This document shows positions 26,388 through 33,542 of a DNA stretch of 64,000 bases, piece after piece. The position numbers and the translations under genes are program-made. A model generated the notes under the pieces. The model had not been told where the DNA came from and ran no database searches. It was given only the letters and a program-made list of their open reading frames with translations. Origin of the DNA: Pelagovum sp. HNIBRBA483 (GTDB lineage Bacteria > Pseudomonadota > Alphaproteobacteria > Rhodobacterales > Rhodobacteraceae); assembly GCF_040931995.1 (NCBI RefSeq), contig NZ_CP162412.1:2581001-2645000 (forward strand). The letters run 5' to 3'. Within the stretch, counting starts at the first letter, position 1; the number at the start of each line of letters is the position of its first letter.

Positions 26388-27451
26388 CAGTGACACGGGA
26401 AGCCGTTCTGGAGGCGCTGAAAACCGTCGGCAATCCGGCAGGCGAGACGGATATCGTCTCCGCAGGGATGGTCAAAGCGCTGACCGTCGATGGCGGGAAT
26501 GTGCGCTTTGTGCTGGAGATTGATCCAGCGCGGGCGCAAGTCATGGAAGCGGCGCGCGCGGAGGCCGAAGCCAAGGTGAAGGCGCTCAGCGGGGTAACGA
26601 CCGCGACGGTGGTGATGACCGCCCATGCCACACCGAAAGCCCCGCCGGACCTGAAGCCGAAGGCCGCTGCACAGCCAAGCGGGCCGGAAAAGATCCCGGG
26701 GGTGCAGAGGATCATCGCCGTGGCCTCGGGCAAGGGCGGTGTGGGAAAATCGACCGTTTCTGCCAACCTTGCCACCGCTTTGGCGGCGGAGGGGCGCAAG
26801 GTTGGGCTGCTGGACGCTGATGTTTACGGTCCGTCGCAGCCAAGGATGCTGGGCGTGACGGGGCGGCCTGCTTCGCCCGATGGCAAGACGATCCTGCCGC
26901 TGCGCAATCACGGCGTGACGATGATGTCGCTCGGCCTGATGACGCAGGAGGATGAGGCTGTCGTCTGGCGCGGGCCAATGCTGATGGGGGCGCTGCAACA
27001 GATGCTGTTTCAGGTGCAGTGGGGGGCGCTCGATGTGCTGATCGTCGATCTGCCGCCCGGCACTGGCGATGTGCAGATGACGCTGGCGCAAAAGGCGCAG
27101 GTGGATGGGGCGATTGTCGTTTCCACCCCGCAGGATGTGGCGCTGCTGGATGCCCGCAAGGGGATCGACATGTTCAAGAAGATGAACACGCCGATCATTG
27201 GCATGATCGAAAACATGTCGACCCATATTTGCAGCAATTGCGGCCATGAGGAGCATATCTTCGGGCATGGTGGCGTCGCGCAGGAAGCGGCGAAGCTGGG
27301 CGTGCCGCTGCTGGCGGAAATTCCGCTGCATCTGGACATTCGCACCAGCGCCGATGGCGGGGCGCCGATTGTCGTCTCTAAAAGCGCGTCGCCGCAGGCG
27401 GCAGCATTCAGGACATTGGCAAAGACACTGATAGCCGGAGGGAACGCATGA
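26384..27451 (+). CDS. apbC: Mrp/NBP35-family iron-sulfur carrier ATPase
   Basis: A 355-aa P-loop ATPase that binds and transfers 4Fe-4S clusters. The N-terminal domain (1-90) is DUF59/MIP18-like: EAVLEALKTVGNPAGETDIV. The deviant Walker A is VASGKGGVGKSTVSANLATA (about 110-129). The DADVYGPSQPRMLG and VDLPPGTGDVQMTLAQ blocks follow. The bridging-cluster CXXC is CSNCG (about residue 284). In this setting it probably supplies clusters to the FDH subunits or the polyferredoxin, although Mrp proteins also serve general assembly. ATGA overlaps join it to DUF6494 and to the next gene. Confidence 0.93.
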   Translation: MTVTREAVLEALKTVGNPAGETDIVSAGMVKALTVDGGNVRFVLEIDPARAQVMEAARAEAEAKVKALSGVTTATVVMTAHATPKAPPDLKPKAAAQPSGPEKIPGVQRIIAVASGKGGVGKSTVSANLATALAAEGRKVGLLDADVYGPSQPRMLGVTGRPASPDGKTILPLRNHGVTMMSLGLMTQEDEAVVWRGPMLMGALQQMLFQVQWGALDVLIVDLPPGTGDVQMTLAQKAQVDGAIVVSTPQDVALLDARKGIDMFKKMNTPIIGMIENMSTHICSNCGHEEHIFGHGGVAQEAAKLGVPLLAEIPLHLDIRTSADGGAPIVVSKSASPQAAAFRTLAKTLIAGGNA

Positions 27452-28176
27452 CCGCATTGGTGCCGTCATTCCCGCCATTGCTGAAAGGCATGGCAGCGGG
27501 ACCGGCGAACCCTTTCAAGATCGCCTGTGATCAGGCGCGGCGCGGCGTGGATGCGGGGCTGGTCGCGTGGTCGGCTGGGGAGGACCGCATGCGGGCCGCC
27601 TTGGTATTGGCCCCTGACGAACCATTGGAGGCGGCGATGGCGGCCTATATCGCCAGCGGCGTCGGTATGCAGAACGCCTTGGGCGCCCATGCGCCGGCGG
27701 AAACGGCAGTGCAGCTTGAGTGGTCCGGCGGGCTGCGGGTGAATGCCGGCTATTGCGGGCGGTTGCGCTGCTTTGCCTCGGCTCGCGACCCGAAGGCGAT
27801 ACCGGATTGGCTGGTGGTGGGTGTTGACCTGACGCTGCGGCTGCCGTCCGACTTCGAGCCGGGTGAGCGGCCGGACCACACCGCGCTGCATCTGGAGGGG
27901 TGCCGCGACATTGACACCGTGCTGCTGCTGGAATCATGGGCGCGCCATACGCTTTTGTGGATCAACGAGCTGGACAGCGCGACGGGACGCGCCGCGCTGA
28001 ACCGCGAATGGGAGGGGCTGGCGTGGAAGATGGGAAAGAGCGTAACCGTCAGTACCCGCTCAGAACGGCATGTTGGCACGTTTCTGGGCGTGGACGAGAA
28101 TTTTGGTATGATCCTGAAAACCGAGAGTGGTGATACGGAACTGATCCCGTTGTCATCAATGATCGAGGAGGAATGA
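27448..28176 (+). CDS. BirA/lipoate-ligase-fold protein with DUF4444 C-terminus
   Basis: A 242-aa protein with a biotin/lipoate ligase-like core (about 15-185) and a C-terminal SH3-like piece of DUF4444/BPL-C type (WEGLAWKMGKSVTV, then GTFLGVDENFGMIL). Active ligases have GRGRxGR and a catalytic Lys in KWPND; here the corresponding places read WSAGEDRMR and LEWSGGLRVNAG, so both motifs are lost. It is therefore probably a non-catalytic binder, or acts on something other than biotin. It follows mrp with an ATGA overlap and precedes DUF6505 by 1 base, so it belongs to the FDH-associated cluster. Confidence 0.75.
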   Translation: MTALVPSFPPLLKGMAAGPANPFKIACDQARRGVDAGLVAWSAGEDRMRAALVLAPDEPLEAAMAAYIASGVGMQNALGAHAPAETAVQLEWSGGLRVNAGYCGRLRCFASARDPKAIPDWLVVGVDLTLRLPSDFEPGERPDHTALHLEGCRDIDTVLLLESWARHTLLWINELDSATGRAALNREWEGLAWKMGKSVTVSTRSERHVGTFLGVDENFGMILKTESGDTELIPLSSMIEEE

Positions 28177-28177
28177 C

Positions 28178-28654
28178 ATGTATCTGGCCCGCGCGATCCA
28201 TTTCGACGAGAGCGACCGCAACGTCTTTCACAACCCTGCCCGCACCGGCGAATGGGCAATCTCGGGGGGGTTCGAGTTTTCCAACTGGGGGGAGGCGGAC
28301 CTTGTCGGTAAGGCGCGGCAGGCCTTTGCCAACGGCTGGCTCGGGATCGAAACCTTTGGGCGGGTGACGTTTGTTGCGGTGACGCGGATCGAAGAGGCCG
28401 AGTTGGAGCAACTGACCGATACGCTGGCGCAGCATTTCGTCGATGTCTATGGCGCGCCCGATCTGGAGGCGGCGCGGCCTGTGGCACGGGAGGAGTTGGC
28501 GCATATGGCGGAGCTATGTGCCGATCATGCGCCCAATACAGTGCTGACGGTGCTGCGGGAACTGACCAACGCGGGCGTCAAGGAGCAGTTCAGGTTTATC
28601 GAGGCCAGCGAAGCCGGCCTCGATCAATTCGCGATCCATGGAGAGATCGAGTAA
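28178..28654 (+). CDS. DUF6505 protein
   Basis: A 158-aa soluble protein, MYLARAIHFDESDRNVFHNP at the start, followed by GEWAISGGFEFSNW and a helical C-terminal half (AREELAHMAELCADHAPNTV). It matches the DUF6505 family that accompanies Mrp and the DUF4444 protein in Rhodobacterales FDH regions. Nothing in the sequence shows a cofactor or catalytic motif. It begins one base after the previous stop, so the pair is tightly coupled. The gene ends 8 bases before the convergent tupA stop. Confidence 0.8.
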   Translation: MYLARAIHFDESDRNVFHNPARTGEWAISGGFEFSNWGEADLVGKARQAFANGWLGIETFGRVTFVAVTRIEEAELEQLTDTLAQHFVDVYGAPDLEAARPVAREELAHMAELCADHAPNTVLTVLRELTNAGVKEQFRFIEASEAGLDQFAIHGEIE

Positions 28655-28656
28655 GC

Positions 28657-28672
28657 GCCTGATTATTCAGGC
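28657..28672. terminator. Short hairpin between convergent DUF6505 and tupA genes
   Basis: GCCTGA-TTAT-TCAGGC, perfect 6-bp arms. No T run on either side. Probably a weak bidirectional stop signal. Confidence 0.4.
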
Positions 28673-29469
28673 TGTGCGTTAAAGACGAAAAGCTGTTGGC
28701 CCGCGATTTCGTAGCCATTGATCAGCTCTGCGGCGCGGTCGCTGGTGAGCCAGCCTTCCAACGTTTGGGCAAGGTCGTTGCGCACATGGGGGTGCAGCTC
28801 GGGGTTCACCGGCAGGTAGGCGTATTGGTTGAACAGCACCGGATCGCCTTCGAAGACAATGGAGAGATCGCCTTTGTTGCCGAAGTTCAGCCAGCTTGCG
28901 CGGTCCGACAGGATATAGGCATTCATGCCTGCGGCAGTGTTGAGCGCGGCGCCCATGCCCTGCCCCACGGCCTTATACCAGTCGCCTTCCAGATCGACGC
29001 CTGCGGACTTCCATAGACGCAGCTCCATCTTGTGGGTGCCGGAATCGTCACCGCGGCTGACGAAATCTGCCTCGGCACTAGCAATTGCGGCGAGCGCTCC
29101 GGTGGCGGCATCGGCTGCGCCGCTGGCTGCGGGATCGTCATTCGGGCCGATGATGACGAAATCATTATACATGATCTCGCGGCGGTGGGTGCCATAGCCA
29201 CCGTCGACGAAGGCTTCCTCGGCAGCGCGGGAGTGGACGAGAACGGCATCAACGTCGCCTTGTTCACCGAGCTTGAGCGCTTGGCCGGTGCCGACGATCA
29301 AGAGCTGCACCTCAATGCCGGTATCGGCGGCGATTTCGGGCAGGAGAACATCGGCAAGGCCGGAATTGGCGAAGGAGGTTGTCACCGCCATTTTCATGGT
29401 TTCGGCCTGCGCAATTGTGGCTGTAAGGGCGCATGCCGCCAGCGACAGAAGGAGGGTGCGAGGGGTCAT
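28663..29469 (-). CDS. tupA: Tungstate ABC transporter substrate-binding protein TupA
   Basis: Periplasmic oxyanion-binding protein (268 aa) with a Sec signal (MTPRTLLLSLAACALTATIA) cleaved near AQAET. TupA hallmarks: VTTSFANSGLAD (oxyanion loop), LIVGTGQALKLG, VHSRAAEEAFV, YGTHRREIMYNDFVIIGP and SRGDDSGTHKME. These features distinguish TupA from molybdate-binding ModA. Tungstate captured here would be delivered to TupB/TupC and used for the pterin cofactor of FDH. It is the last gene of the tupB-tupC-tupA transcript and overlaps tupC by 4 bases. Confidence 0.9.
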   Translation of the reverse strand: MTPRTLLLSLAACALTATIAQAETMKMAVTTSFANSGLADVLLPEIAADTGIEVQLLIVGTGQALKLGEQGDVDAVLVHSRAAEEAFVDGGYGTHRREIMYNDFVIIGPNDDPAASGAADAATGALAAIASAEADFVSRGDDSGTHKMELRLWKSAGVDLEGDWYKAVGQGMGAALNTAAGMNAYILSDRASWLNFGNKGDLSIVFEGDPVLFNQYAYLPVNPELHPHVRNDLAQTLEGWLTSDRAAELINGYEIAGQQLFVFNAQPE

Positions 29470-30182
29470 GGGATGAGATCTCCATTGATATGGGCTTGTG
29501 CTTCAGGCGTGGTGGGATTGTTGAAAAATGTTGTCGCGTCAGCAGCTTCGACGATCGTGCCTTCGTTGAGGAACAAGACGTCATCTGCCAGCCGCCGCGC
29601 CTGCCCAACGTTATGCGTGGACATGACGATGCGGGTGCCGTCGGCTTTGAGCGCTTGCAGGATTGCTTCGATCTCGCGGGTGGAACGGCCATCGAGATTG
29701 GCGCTGGGTTCATCAAGGAACAGTAGCTCCGGCGCACGGACAAGCGCGCGTGCCAGCGCCATTTTCTGCTTTTCGCCGCCCGAAAGGACAAAGGCAGGGC
29801 GCGTCAGATCACCATGCAGGCCGATGCGGTCGGCCATATCAGCCGCTTGCGCGCGGGCGGCGGCGCGTGACTGGCCGTCGAGCAGCAGGGGATAGGCGAT
29901 ACAATCGACAATCGACCGGCGCATGACGATCGGGGTTTGGAATACGAATGCCTGCTTCCTGCGGGCTTGCTCAAGCGGAACGGCCCAGCCTACGCGCCCC
30001 TCTCGCACCCGTTCCAGCCCGTGCATCACCCGCAGGAGCGAGGTTTTGCCGCTGCCGTTAGGGCCAAGGAGGATGGTGCAGCCGGTGGCACCAAGCTCAA
30101 GCGAAACGGGGCCGAGGATATGCTTGCCACGTTTGCGCAGCACGACACCGTCGAGGCTCAGTGGAAGGATCGACGCTACCAT
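29466..30182 (-). CDS. tupC: Tungstate ABC transporter ATP-binding protein
   Basis: A compact ABC ATPase (238 aa) that energises TupB. Walker A LLGPNGSGKTSLLRVMHG (about 35-52), Q-loop FVFQTPIVMRRSIVD, ABC signature LSGGEKQKMALARALV, Walker B LLFLDEPSANLD and switch His STHNVGQA are all present. ATG 30182 overlaps the tupB stop (ATGGTAG). The frame is open for 84 further codons upstream, but those lie antisense to nothing known and inside tupB, so they are not used. No extra TOBE domain, as usual for TupC. Confidence 0.9.
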   Translation of the reverse strand: MVASILPLSLDGVVLRKRGKHILGPVSLELGATGCTILLGPNGSGKTSLLRVMHGLERVREGRVGWAVPLEQARRKQAFVFQTPIVMRRSIVDCIAYPLLLDGQSRAAARAQAADMADRIGLHGDLTRPAFVLSGGEKQKMALARALVRAPELLFLDEPSANLDGRSTREIEAILQALKADGTRIVMSTHNVGQARRLADDVLFLNEGTIVEAADATTFFNNPTTPEAQAHINGDLIP

Positions 30183-30880
30183 TGGCTGCTCCGTTCGGTA
30201 CGGGTGAGCATGTGCAGCGCGAGGTTGACCGCGATGGCGAGGGCAATCAGCACGAAGCCCAAGCCCAGCGCGAGGGCGAAGTTGCCCTTGCCGGTTTCGA
30301 GCGCGATGGCGGTGGTGAGGACGCGGGTGGCGTGGTCGATATTGCCACCGACGATCATGATCGCGCCGACCTCGCCGATGGCGCGGCCAAAGCCCGCCAG
30401 CGCAGCCGTCAGCAAAGCGCGGCGGGAATCCCACAAGAGCGCCTTGATCCGCTGGGCGCGGGTGGTGTGGAGCGAGATCAGCAGGTCATGATATTCGGAC
30501 CAGAGATCACGGATCGCCTGATGCGCGATGGACGCGACGATAGGCGTGATGATGATCACCTGCGCGACGATCATCGCAGTTGGGGTGAACAGGAGGCCCA
30601 ACACGCCGAACGGCCCTGCCCGCGACAGGAGGATGTAAACGATCAGGCCAACGACCACGGGCGGCAGGCCCATCAGCGCATTAAGGAGCGCGATCACCAT
30701 GCGCCGCGCACGGAAGCGGTTGACCGAAAGCCACGCGCCCAAGGGAAGGCCGATCAGCGCGGCGATGGCGGTGGCCGTCAGGGTGACTTGCAACGAGCGC
30801 AACGTGATCTCGACAAGATCGGGATCAAGCCGGAGCACCAGTCGCAGTGCCTCTGCCAATCCTGCCCAAAGATCATTCAT
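30176..30880 (-). CDS. tupB: Tungstate ABC transporter permease TupB
   Basis: Inner-membrane permease (234 aa) with about five helices, starting MNDLWAGLAEALRLVLRLDP. The text LRSLQVTLTATAIAALIGLP, then NALMGLPPVVVGLIVYILLS and GRAIGEVGAIMIVGGNID, is characteristic of TupB. Together with TupA and TupC it imports tungstate. It is the first gene of the tup transcript, 92 bases after the DUF2478 stop. The gap contains a near-perfect palindrome that may be a metal-dependent operator. Confidence 0.92.
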   Translation of the reverse strand: MNDLWAGLAEALRLVLRLDPDLVEITLRSLQVTLTATAIAALIGLPLGAWLSVNRFRARRMVIALLNALMGLPPVVVGLIVYILLSRAGPFGVLGLLFTPTAMIVAQVIIITPIVASIAHQAIRDLWSEYHDLLISLHTTRAQRIKALLWDSRRALLTAALAGFGRAIGEVGAIMIVGGNIDHATRVLTTAIALETGKGNFALALGLGFVLIALAIAVNLALHMLTRTERSSQW

Positions 30881-30929
30881 GCCGGTGTCCCTGCGTGGTT
30901 TTTAAAGGCAGGTAGCACCCATGCCCCAA

Positions 30930-30951
30930 GGCCAAAATAGACATTTTGACC
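30930..30951. promoter_or_regulatory. Palindrome upstream of tupB (GGCCAAAA-N6-TTTTGACC)
   Basis: Arms of 8 bases with one mismatch around TAGACA, ending about 50 bases before the tupB start. It is a candidate operator for a tungstate- or molybdate-responsive regulator. No match to the E. coli ModE consensus is claimed. Confidence 0.4.
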
Positions 30952-30972
30952 ATTTCGATGCCTCGCATGGGG

Positions 30973-31503
30973 TCACTTTGTCCGTGCGTCACGGAACGGC
31001 ATATGTGACCGGCTCCACGACATGGCAGCCCCTACCGTATCGGGGATCTGTTCGGCCAAACCGCCGGACCAATCCTCAAAAAAATCAGCATTCGCACGAT
31101 TGACGGAGGTTAACACAGGAATACCGGCTTCCAGCGCCATGCCGATGGCGGGGCGGAAACCGCGACCGTCGATTTCCTGTTTGCCGAATTTGTTGATAAC
31201 GAGGATCGAGGGGCTGGCATCAGCGCGGCGCAGTTCGGTTTCGATCAGGCCAACCGCCTGTTCCAGCCCTGCGGGATCAAGCCTGCACCCGCGCGACAAC
31301 GGGCCGAGCCGCTGGCTGATGCGTACCTGATCGCCGGAAGTAAGAATGGCGAGGTCCATATCGCATTTCGGGTTATCGGGCGTATCATGATTGATCTGGA
31401 CCGCGCCCGCGACCGCGATACCTTCTCTCCGCAAGTGGTCGGCCACTTCGGCCAAGAGCCGGTCGGCCGCGCCGCGTCCTTCGGAAATCACATAGCCGAG
31501 CAT
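30973..31503 (-). CDS. DUF2478 protein (degenerate NTPase-like)
   Basis: A 176-aa protein, MLGYVISEGRGAADRLLAEV at the start. DUF2478 proteins resemble small NTPases of the THEP1 type and are found with molybdenum/tungsten genes. Here the presumed P-loop reads SEGRGAADRLL and lacks the GK[ST] needed for normal phosphate binding. The later blocks LVINKFGKQEIDGRGFRPAI (Walker-B-like region) and VPVLTSV-like IPVLTSVN are conserved. ATG 31503 follows AAGGGGAC. It is divergent from fdhD, 65 bases away, and upstream of tupB on the same strand, so it may share control with tungstate uptake. Function unknown. Confidence 0.75.
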   Translation of the reverse strand: MLGYVISEGRGAADRLLAEVADHLRREGIAVAGAVQINHDTPDNPKCDMDLAILTSGDQVRISQRLGPLSRGCRLDPAGLEQAVGLIETELRRADASPSILVINKFGKQEIDGRGFRPAIGMALEAGIPVLTSVNRANADFFEDWSGGLAEQIPDTVGAAMSWSRSHMPFRDARTK

Positions 31504-31568
31504 ACGCTGTCCCCTTGCAACCGCTTGATCCGAAATACAAGATGCACCGAAACAAGGAAAGCGCCAGT

Positions 31569-32441
31569 ATGAAACCGACCCTGCCGATCCTGCCCGACCC
31601 GACCAATACACGCCTGACACGGCGCGTAACGGGCTTTGACCATACCGGCGCGGCGACCGAGATTTCGGTCGTGGAGGAGCGGCCTTTGACGATCTACCTC
31701 AACAGTCAGGAGATCGTTACCGCAATGACCATCGGGGATTACCCCGAATATCTGGCGGTGGGCTTCCTGCGCAATCAGGGCATGTTGCGGGCCGACGACA
31801 CGATCACCGGCATTGATTATGACGACGATCTGGAGGTCGTCGTGGTGCGGACCGAGCGGCAGACCTCTTACGAAGAAAAGGTCAAGAAAAAGACCCGCAC
31901 ATCCGGCTGCGCGGTGGGCACTGTCTTTGGTGATATGATGGAGGGGTTGGAGGGGCTGACCCTGCCACAGGCAGAGGTACGGACAAGCTGGCTCTACGAT
32001 CTGGCGAAGGAGATCAACACCACGCCGTCACTCTATCTGGAGGCGGGGGCGATCCACGGCACGGTGCTGTGTCAGGGAAATAAGCCGCTCGTCTATATGG
32101 AAGATGTTGGCCGCCATAACGCGGTAGACAAGATCGCGGGCTATATGTTCCGCCACGGGGAGCCTGCGGGAGACAAGATCCTTTACACAACGGGGCGGCT
32201 GACCTCGGAGATGGTGATTAAGACCGCGCTGATGGGGATTCCGGTGCTCGCGTCGCGCTCGGGCTTTACCGCGTGGGGGGTGGAGATCGCCCGCGATGTG
32301 GGGCTGACGCTGATCGGGCGGATGCGGGGGCAGCGGTTTGTCTGCCTTGCCGGTGAAGAACGGCTGATCCGCGATGTCGATCCTACGTCAGTGCCGGATG
32401 AGGGGCGCAAGCACCGCCGCAAGAGCGCGGATCATGGCTGA
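31569..32441 (+). CDS. fdhD: Formate dehydrogenase accessory sulfurtransferase FdhD
   Basis: A 290-aa cytoplasmic protein that, in E. coli, passes sulfur from IscS to the molybdopterin cofactor before it enters FDH. Conserved text: ERPLTIYLNSQEIVTAMTIG, EYLAVGFLRNQG, the Cys loop TRTSGCAVGTVFG (about residues 113-125), CQGNKPLVYMEDVGRHNAVD and GRLTSEMVIKTALMGIPVLA. The loop has one cysteine where E. coli has CxxC; the retained one matches the essential Cys121. ATG 31569 follows AAGGAAA. It heads a cofactor operon with mobA, mobB and moeA and should serve one or both FDHs in the window. Confidence 0.94.
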   Translation: MKPTLPILPDPTNTRLTRRVTGFDHTGAATEISVVEERPLTIYLNSQEIVTAMTIGDYPEYLAVGFLRNQGMLRADDTITGIDYDDDLEVVVVRTERQTSYEEKVKKKTRTSGCAVGTVFGDMMEGLEGLTLPQAEVRTSWLYDLAKEINTTPSLYLEAGAIHGTVLCQGNKPLVYMEDVGRHNAVDKIAGYMFRHGEPAGDKILYTTGRLTSEMVIKTALMGIPVLASRSGFTAWGVEIARDVGLTLIGRMRGQRFVCLAGEERLIRDVDPTSVPDEGRKHRRKSADHG

Positions 32442-33051
32442 GCGGTTGCCGGGAGTGATCCTTGCGGGGGGCAAAGCCACGCGGATGGGCGGCGGGGACA
32501 AGGGCCTGCGCCGGATCGGAAACAAGCGCATTATCGACCATGTGATCGCGCGGCTGGGTGCGCAGTGCGGGCCGCTGGCGATCAACGCCAATGGGGAGGC
32601 CGACCGGCTGGCGGAGTTTGGCGTGCCGGTGCTGCCCGATAGCCTGCCCGACCACCCTGGCCCGCTGGCGGGTGTGCTGGCGGGGCTGGACTGGGCAGCA
32701 GAACTGGGGGCGGAGGCGATCATCACCGCTGCGGCGGATACGCCGTTCTTCCCTGCCGACCTTGCGGAGAAGCTCCAAGGCGCGGCGGGGCCGGAAGGGT
32801 TGGCGCTGGCCGCCTCACCGGGGCCGGAGGGAAAGATTTTCCGCCAGCCGACGTTCGGCCTCTGGCCCGTGACGCTGCGGGATGATCTGCGGGAGGCGCT
32901 GAAGGGCGGCCTCCGCAAGATCGTGATCTGGACCGAGGCGCATCACGCGGGCAGCGCGGTGTTTGAGGCGGACGGCTATGACCCGTTCTTCAACATCAAC
33001 ACGCCGGACGATATTGCCGAGGCAGAGCGGATCGCGGAGCGCGTGGCATGA
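32434..33051 (+). CDS. mobA: Molybdenum cofactor guanylyltransferase MobA
   Basis: Attaches GMP to the pterin to make the guanine-dinucleotide form that FDHs need (205 aa). The N-terminal nucleotide-binding motif is GVILAGGKATRMGGGDKGL (about 7-25), with the expected Lys and Gly-rich loop. A second block, LPDSLPDHPGPLAGVLAGLD, and ITAAADTPFFPADL (metal-binding Asp) follow. The ATG overlaps the fdhD stop by 8 bases; an earlier open stretch is inside fdhD and is not used. It is coupled to mobB by an ATGA overlap. Confidence 0.94.
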   Translation: MAERLPGVILAGGKATRMGGGDKGLRRIGNKRIIDHVIARLGAQCGPLAINANGEADRLAEFGVPVLPDSLPDHPGPLAGVLAGLDWAAELGAEAIITAAADTPFFPADLAEKLQGAAGPEGLALAASPGPEGKIFRQPTFGLWPVTLRDDLREALKGGLRKIVIWTEAHHAGSAVFEADGYDPFFNINTPDDIAEAERIAERVA

Positions 33052-33542
33052 GGATTTATGGCGTCACCGGATGGAAGAACACCGGCAAGACGGGGCTAGT
33101 GGAGCGGCTTGTCACCGAGATCACGGCGCGGGGGTTCTCCGTTTCGACATTGAAACACGCGCATCATGCGACCGAGATCGACCAGCCCGGGAGGGACAGC
33201 TACCGCCACCGCGAGGCCGGTGCGCGGGAAGTGCTGGTGGCATCGCCCAACCGCTGGGCGCTGATGCATGAATTGCGCGGGGCGGATGAGCCGCCGATTG
33301 AGGATTTGCTGGCGAAGATGTCGCCCGTCGATCTGGTGATCATCGAAGGCTATAAGCGCGGCCCGCACCCGAAGGTGGAAACGCATCGCGCGGAGGCAGG
33401 GCGCGATTTGCTGGCGCCGGAGAACCCGACGATCCGCGCGGTGGCCTCGGACAGCCGCCATGACGGGCTTTCGGTGCCGGTGTTTGACCTGAACGACACC
33501 AAGGCGATTGCAGATTTCATCCTTGCGGAGGTGGGGCTGTGA
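33048..33542 (+). CDS. mobB: Molybdopterin-guanine dinucleotide biosynthesis protein MobB
   Basis: A 164-aa GTP-binding partner of MobA that helps insert the dinucleotide cofactor. Walker A is GVTGWKNTGKTGLVERLV (about 5-22). The STLKHAHHATEIDQPGRDS block (about 38-56) and LVIIEGYKRGPHPKVETHR (about 96-114) are family-typical. It overlaps mobA (ATGA) and the moeA fusion gene (GTGA), so the whole fdhD-mobA-mobB-moeA set is one translationally coupled unit. Confidence 0.93.
   Translation: MRIYGVTGWKNTGKTGLVERLVTEITARGFSVSTLKHAHHATEIDQPGRDSYRHREAGAREVLVASPNRWALMHELRGADEPPIEDLLAKMSPVDLVIIEGYKRGPHPKVETHRAEAGRDLLAPENPTIRAVASDSRHDGLSVPVFDLNDTKAIADFILAEVGL

Noticed and set aside
25361-27478. 705-codon minus-strand open frame
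   Set aside because: Only its last 248 codons (from 26104) form the cytochrome c gene, with a signal peptide and ribosome-binding site. The upstream part is antisense to mrp and DUF6494.
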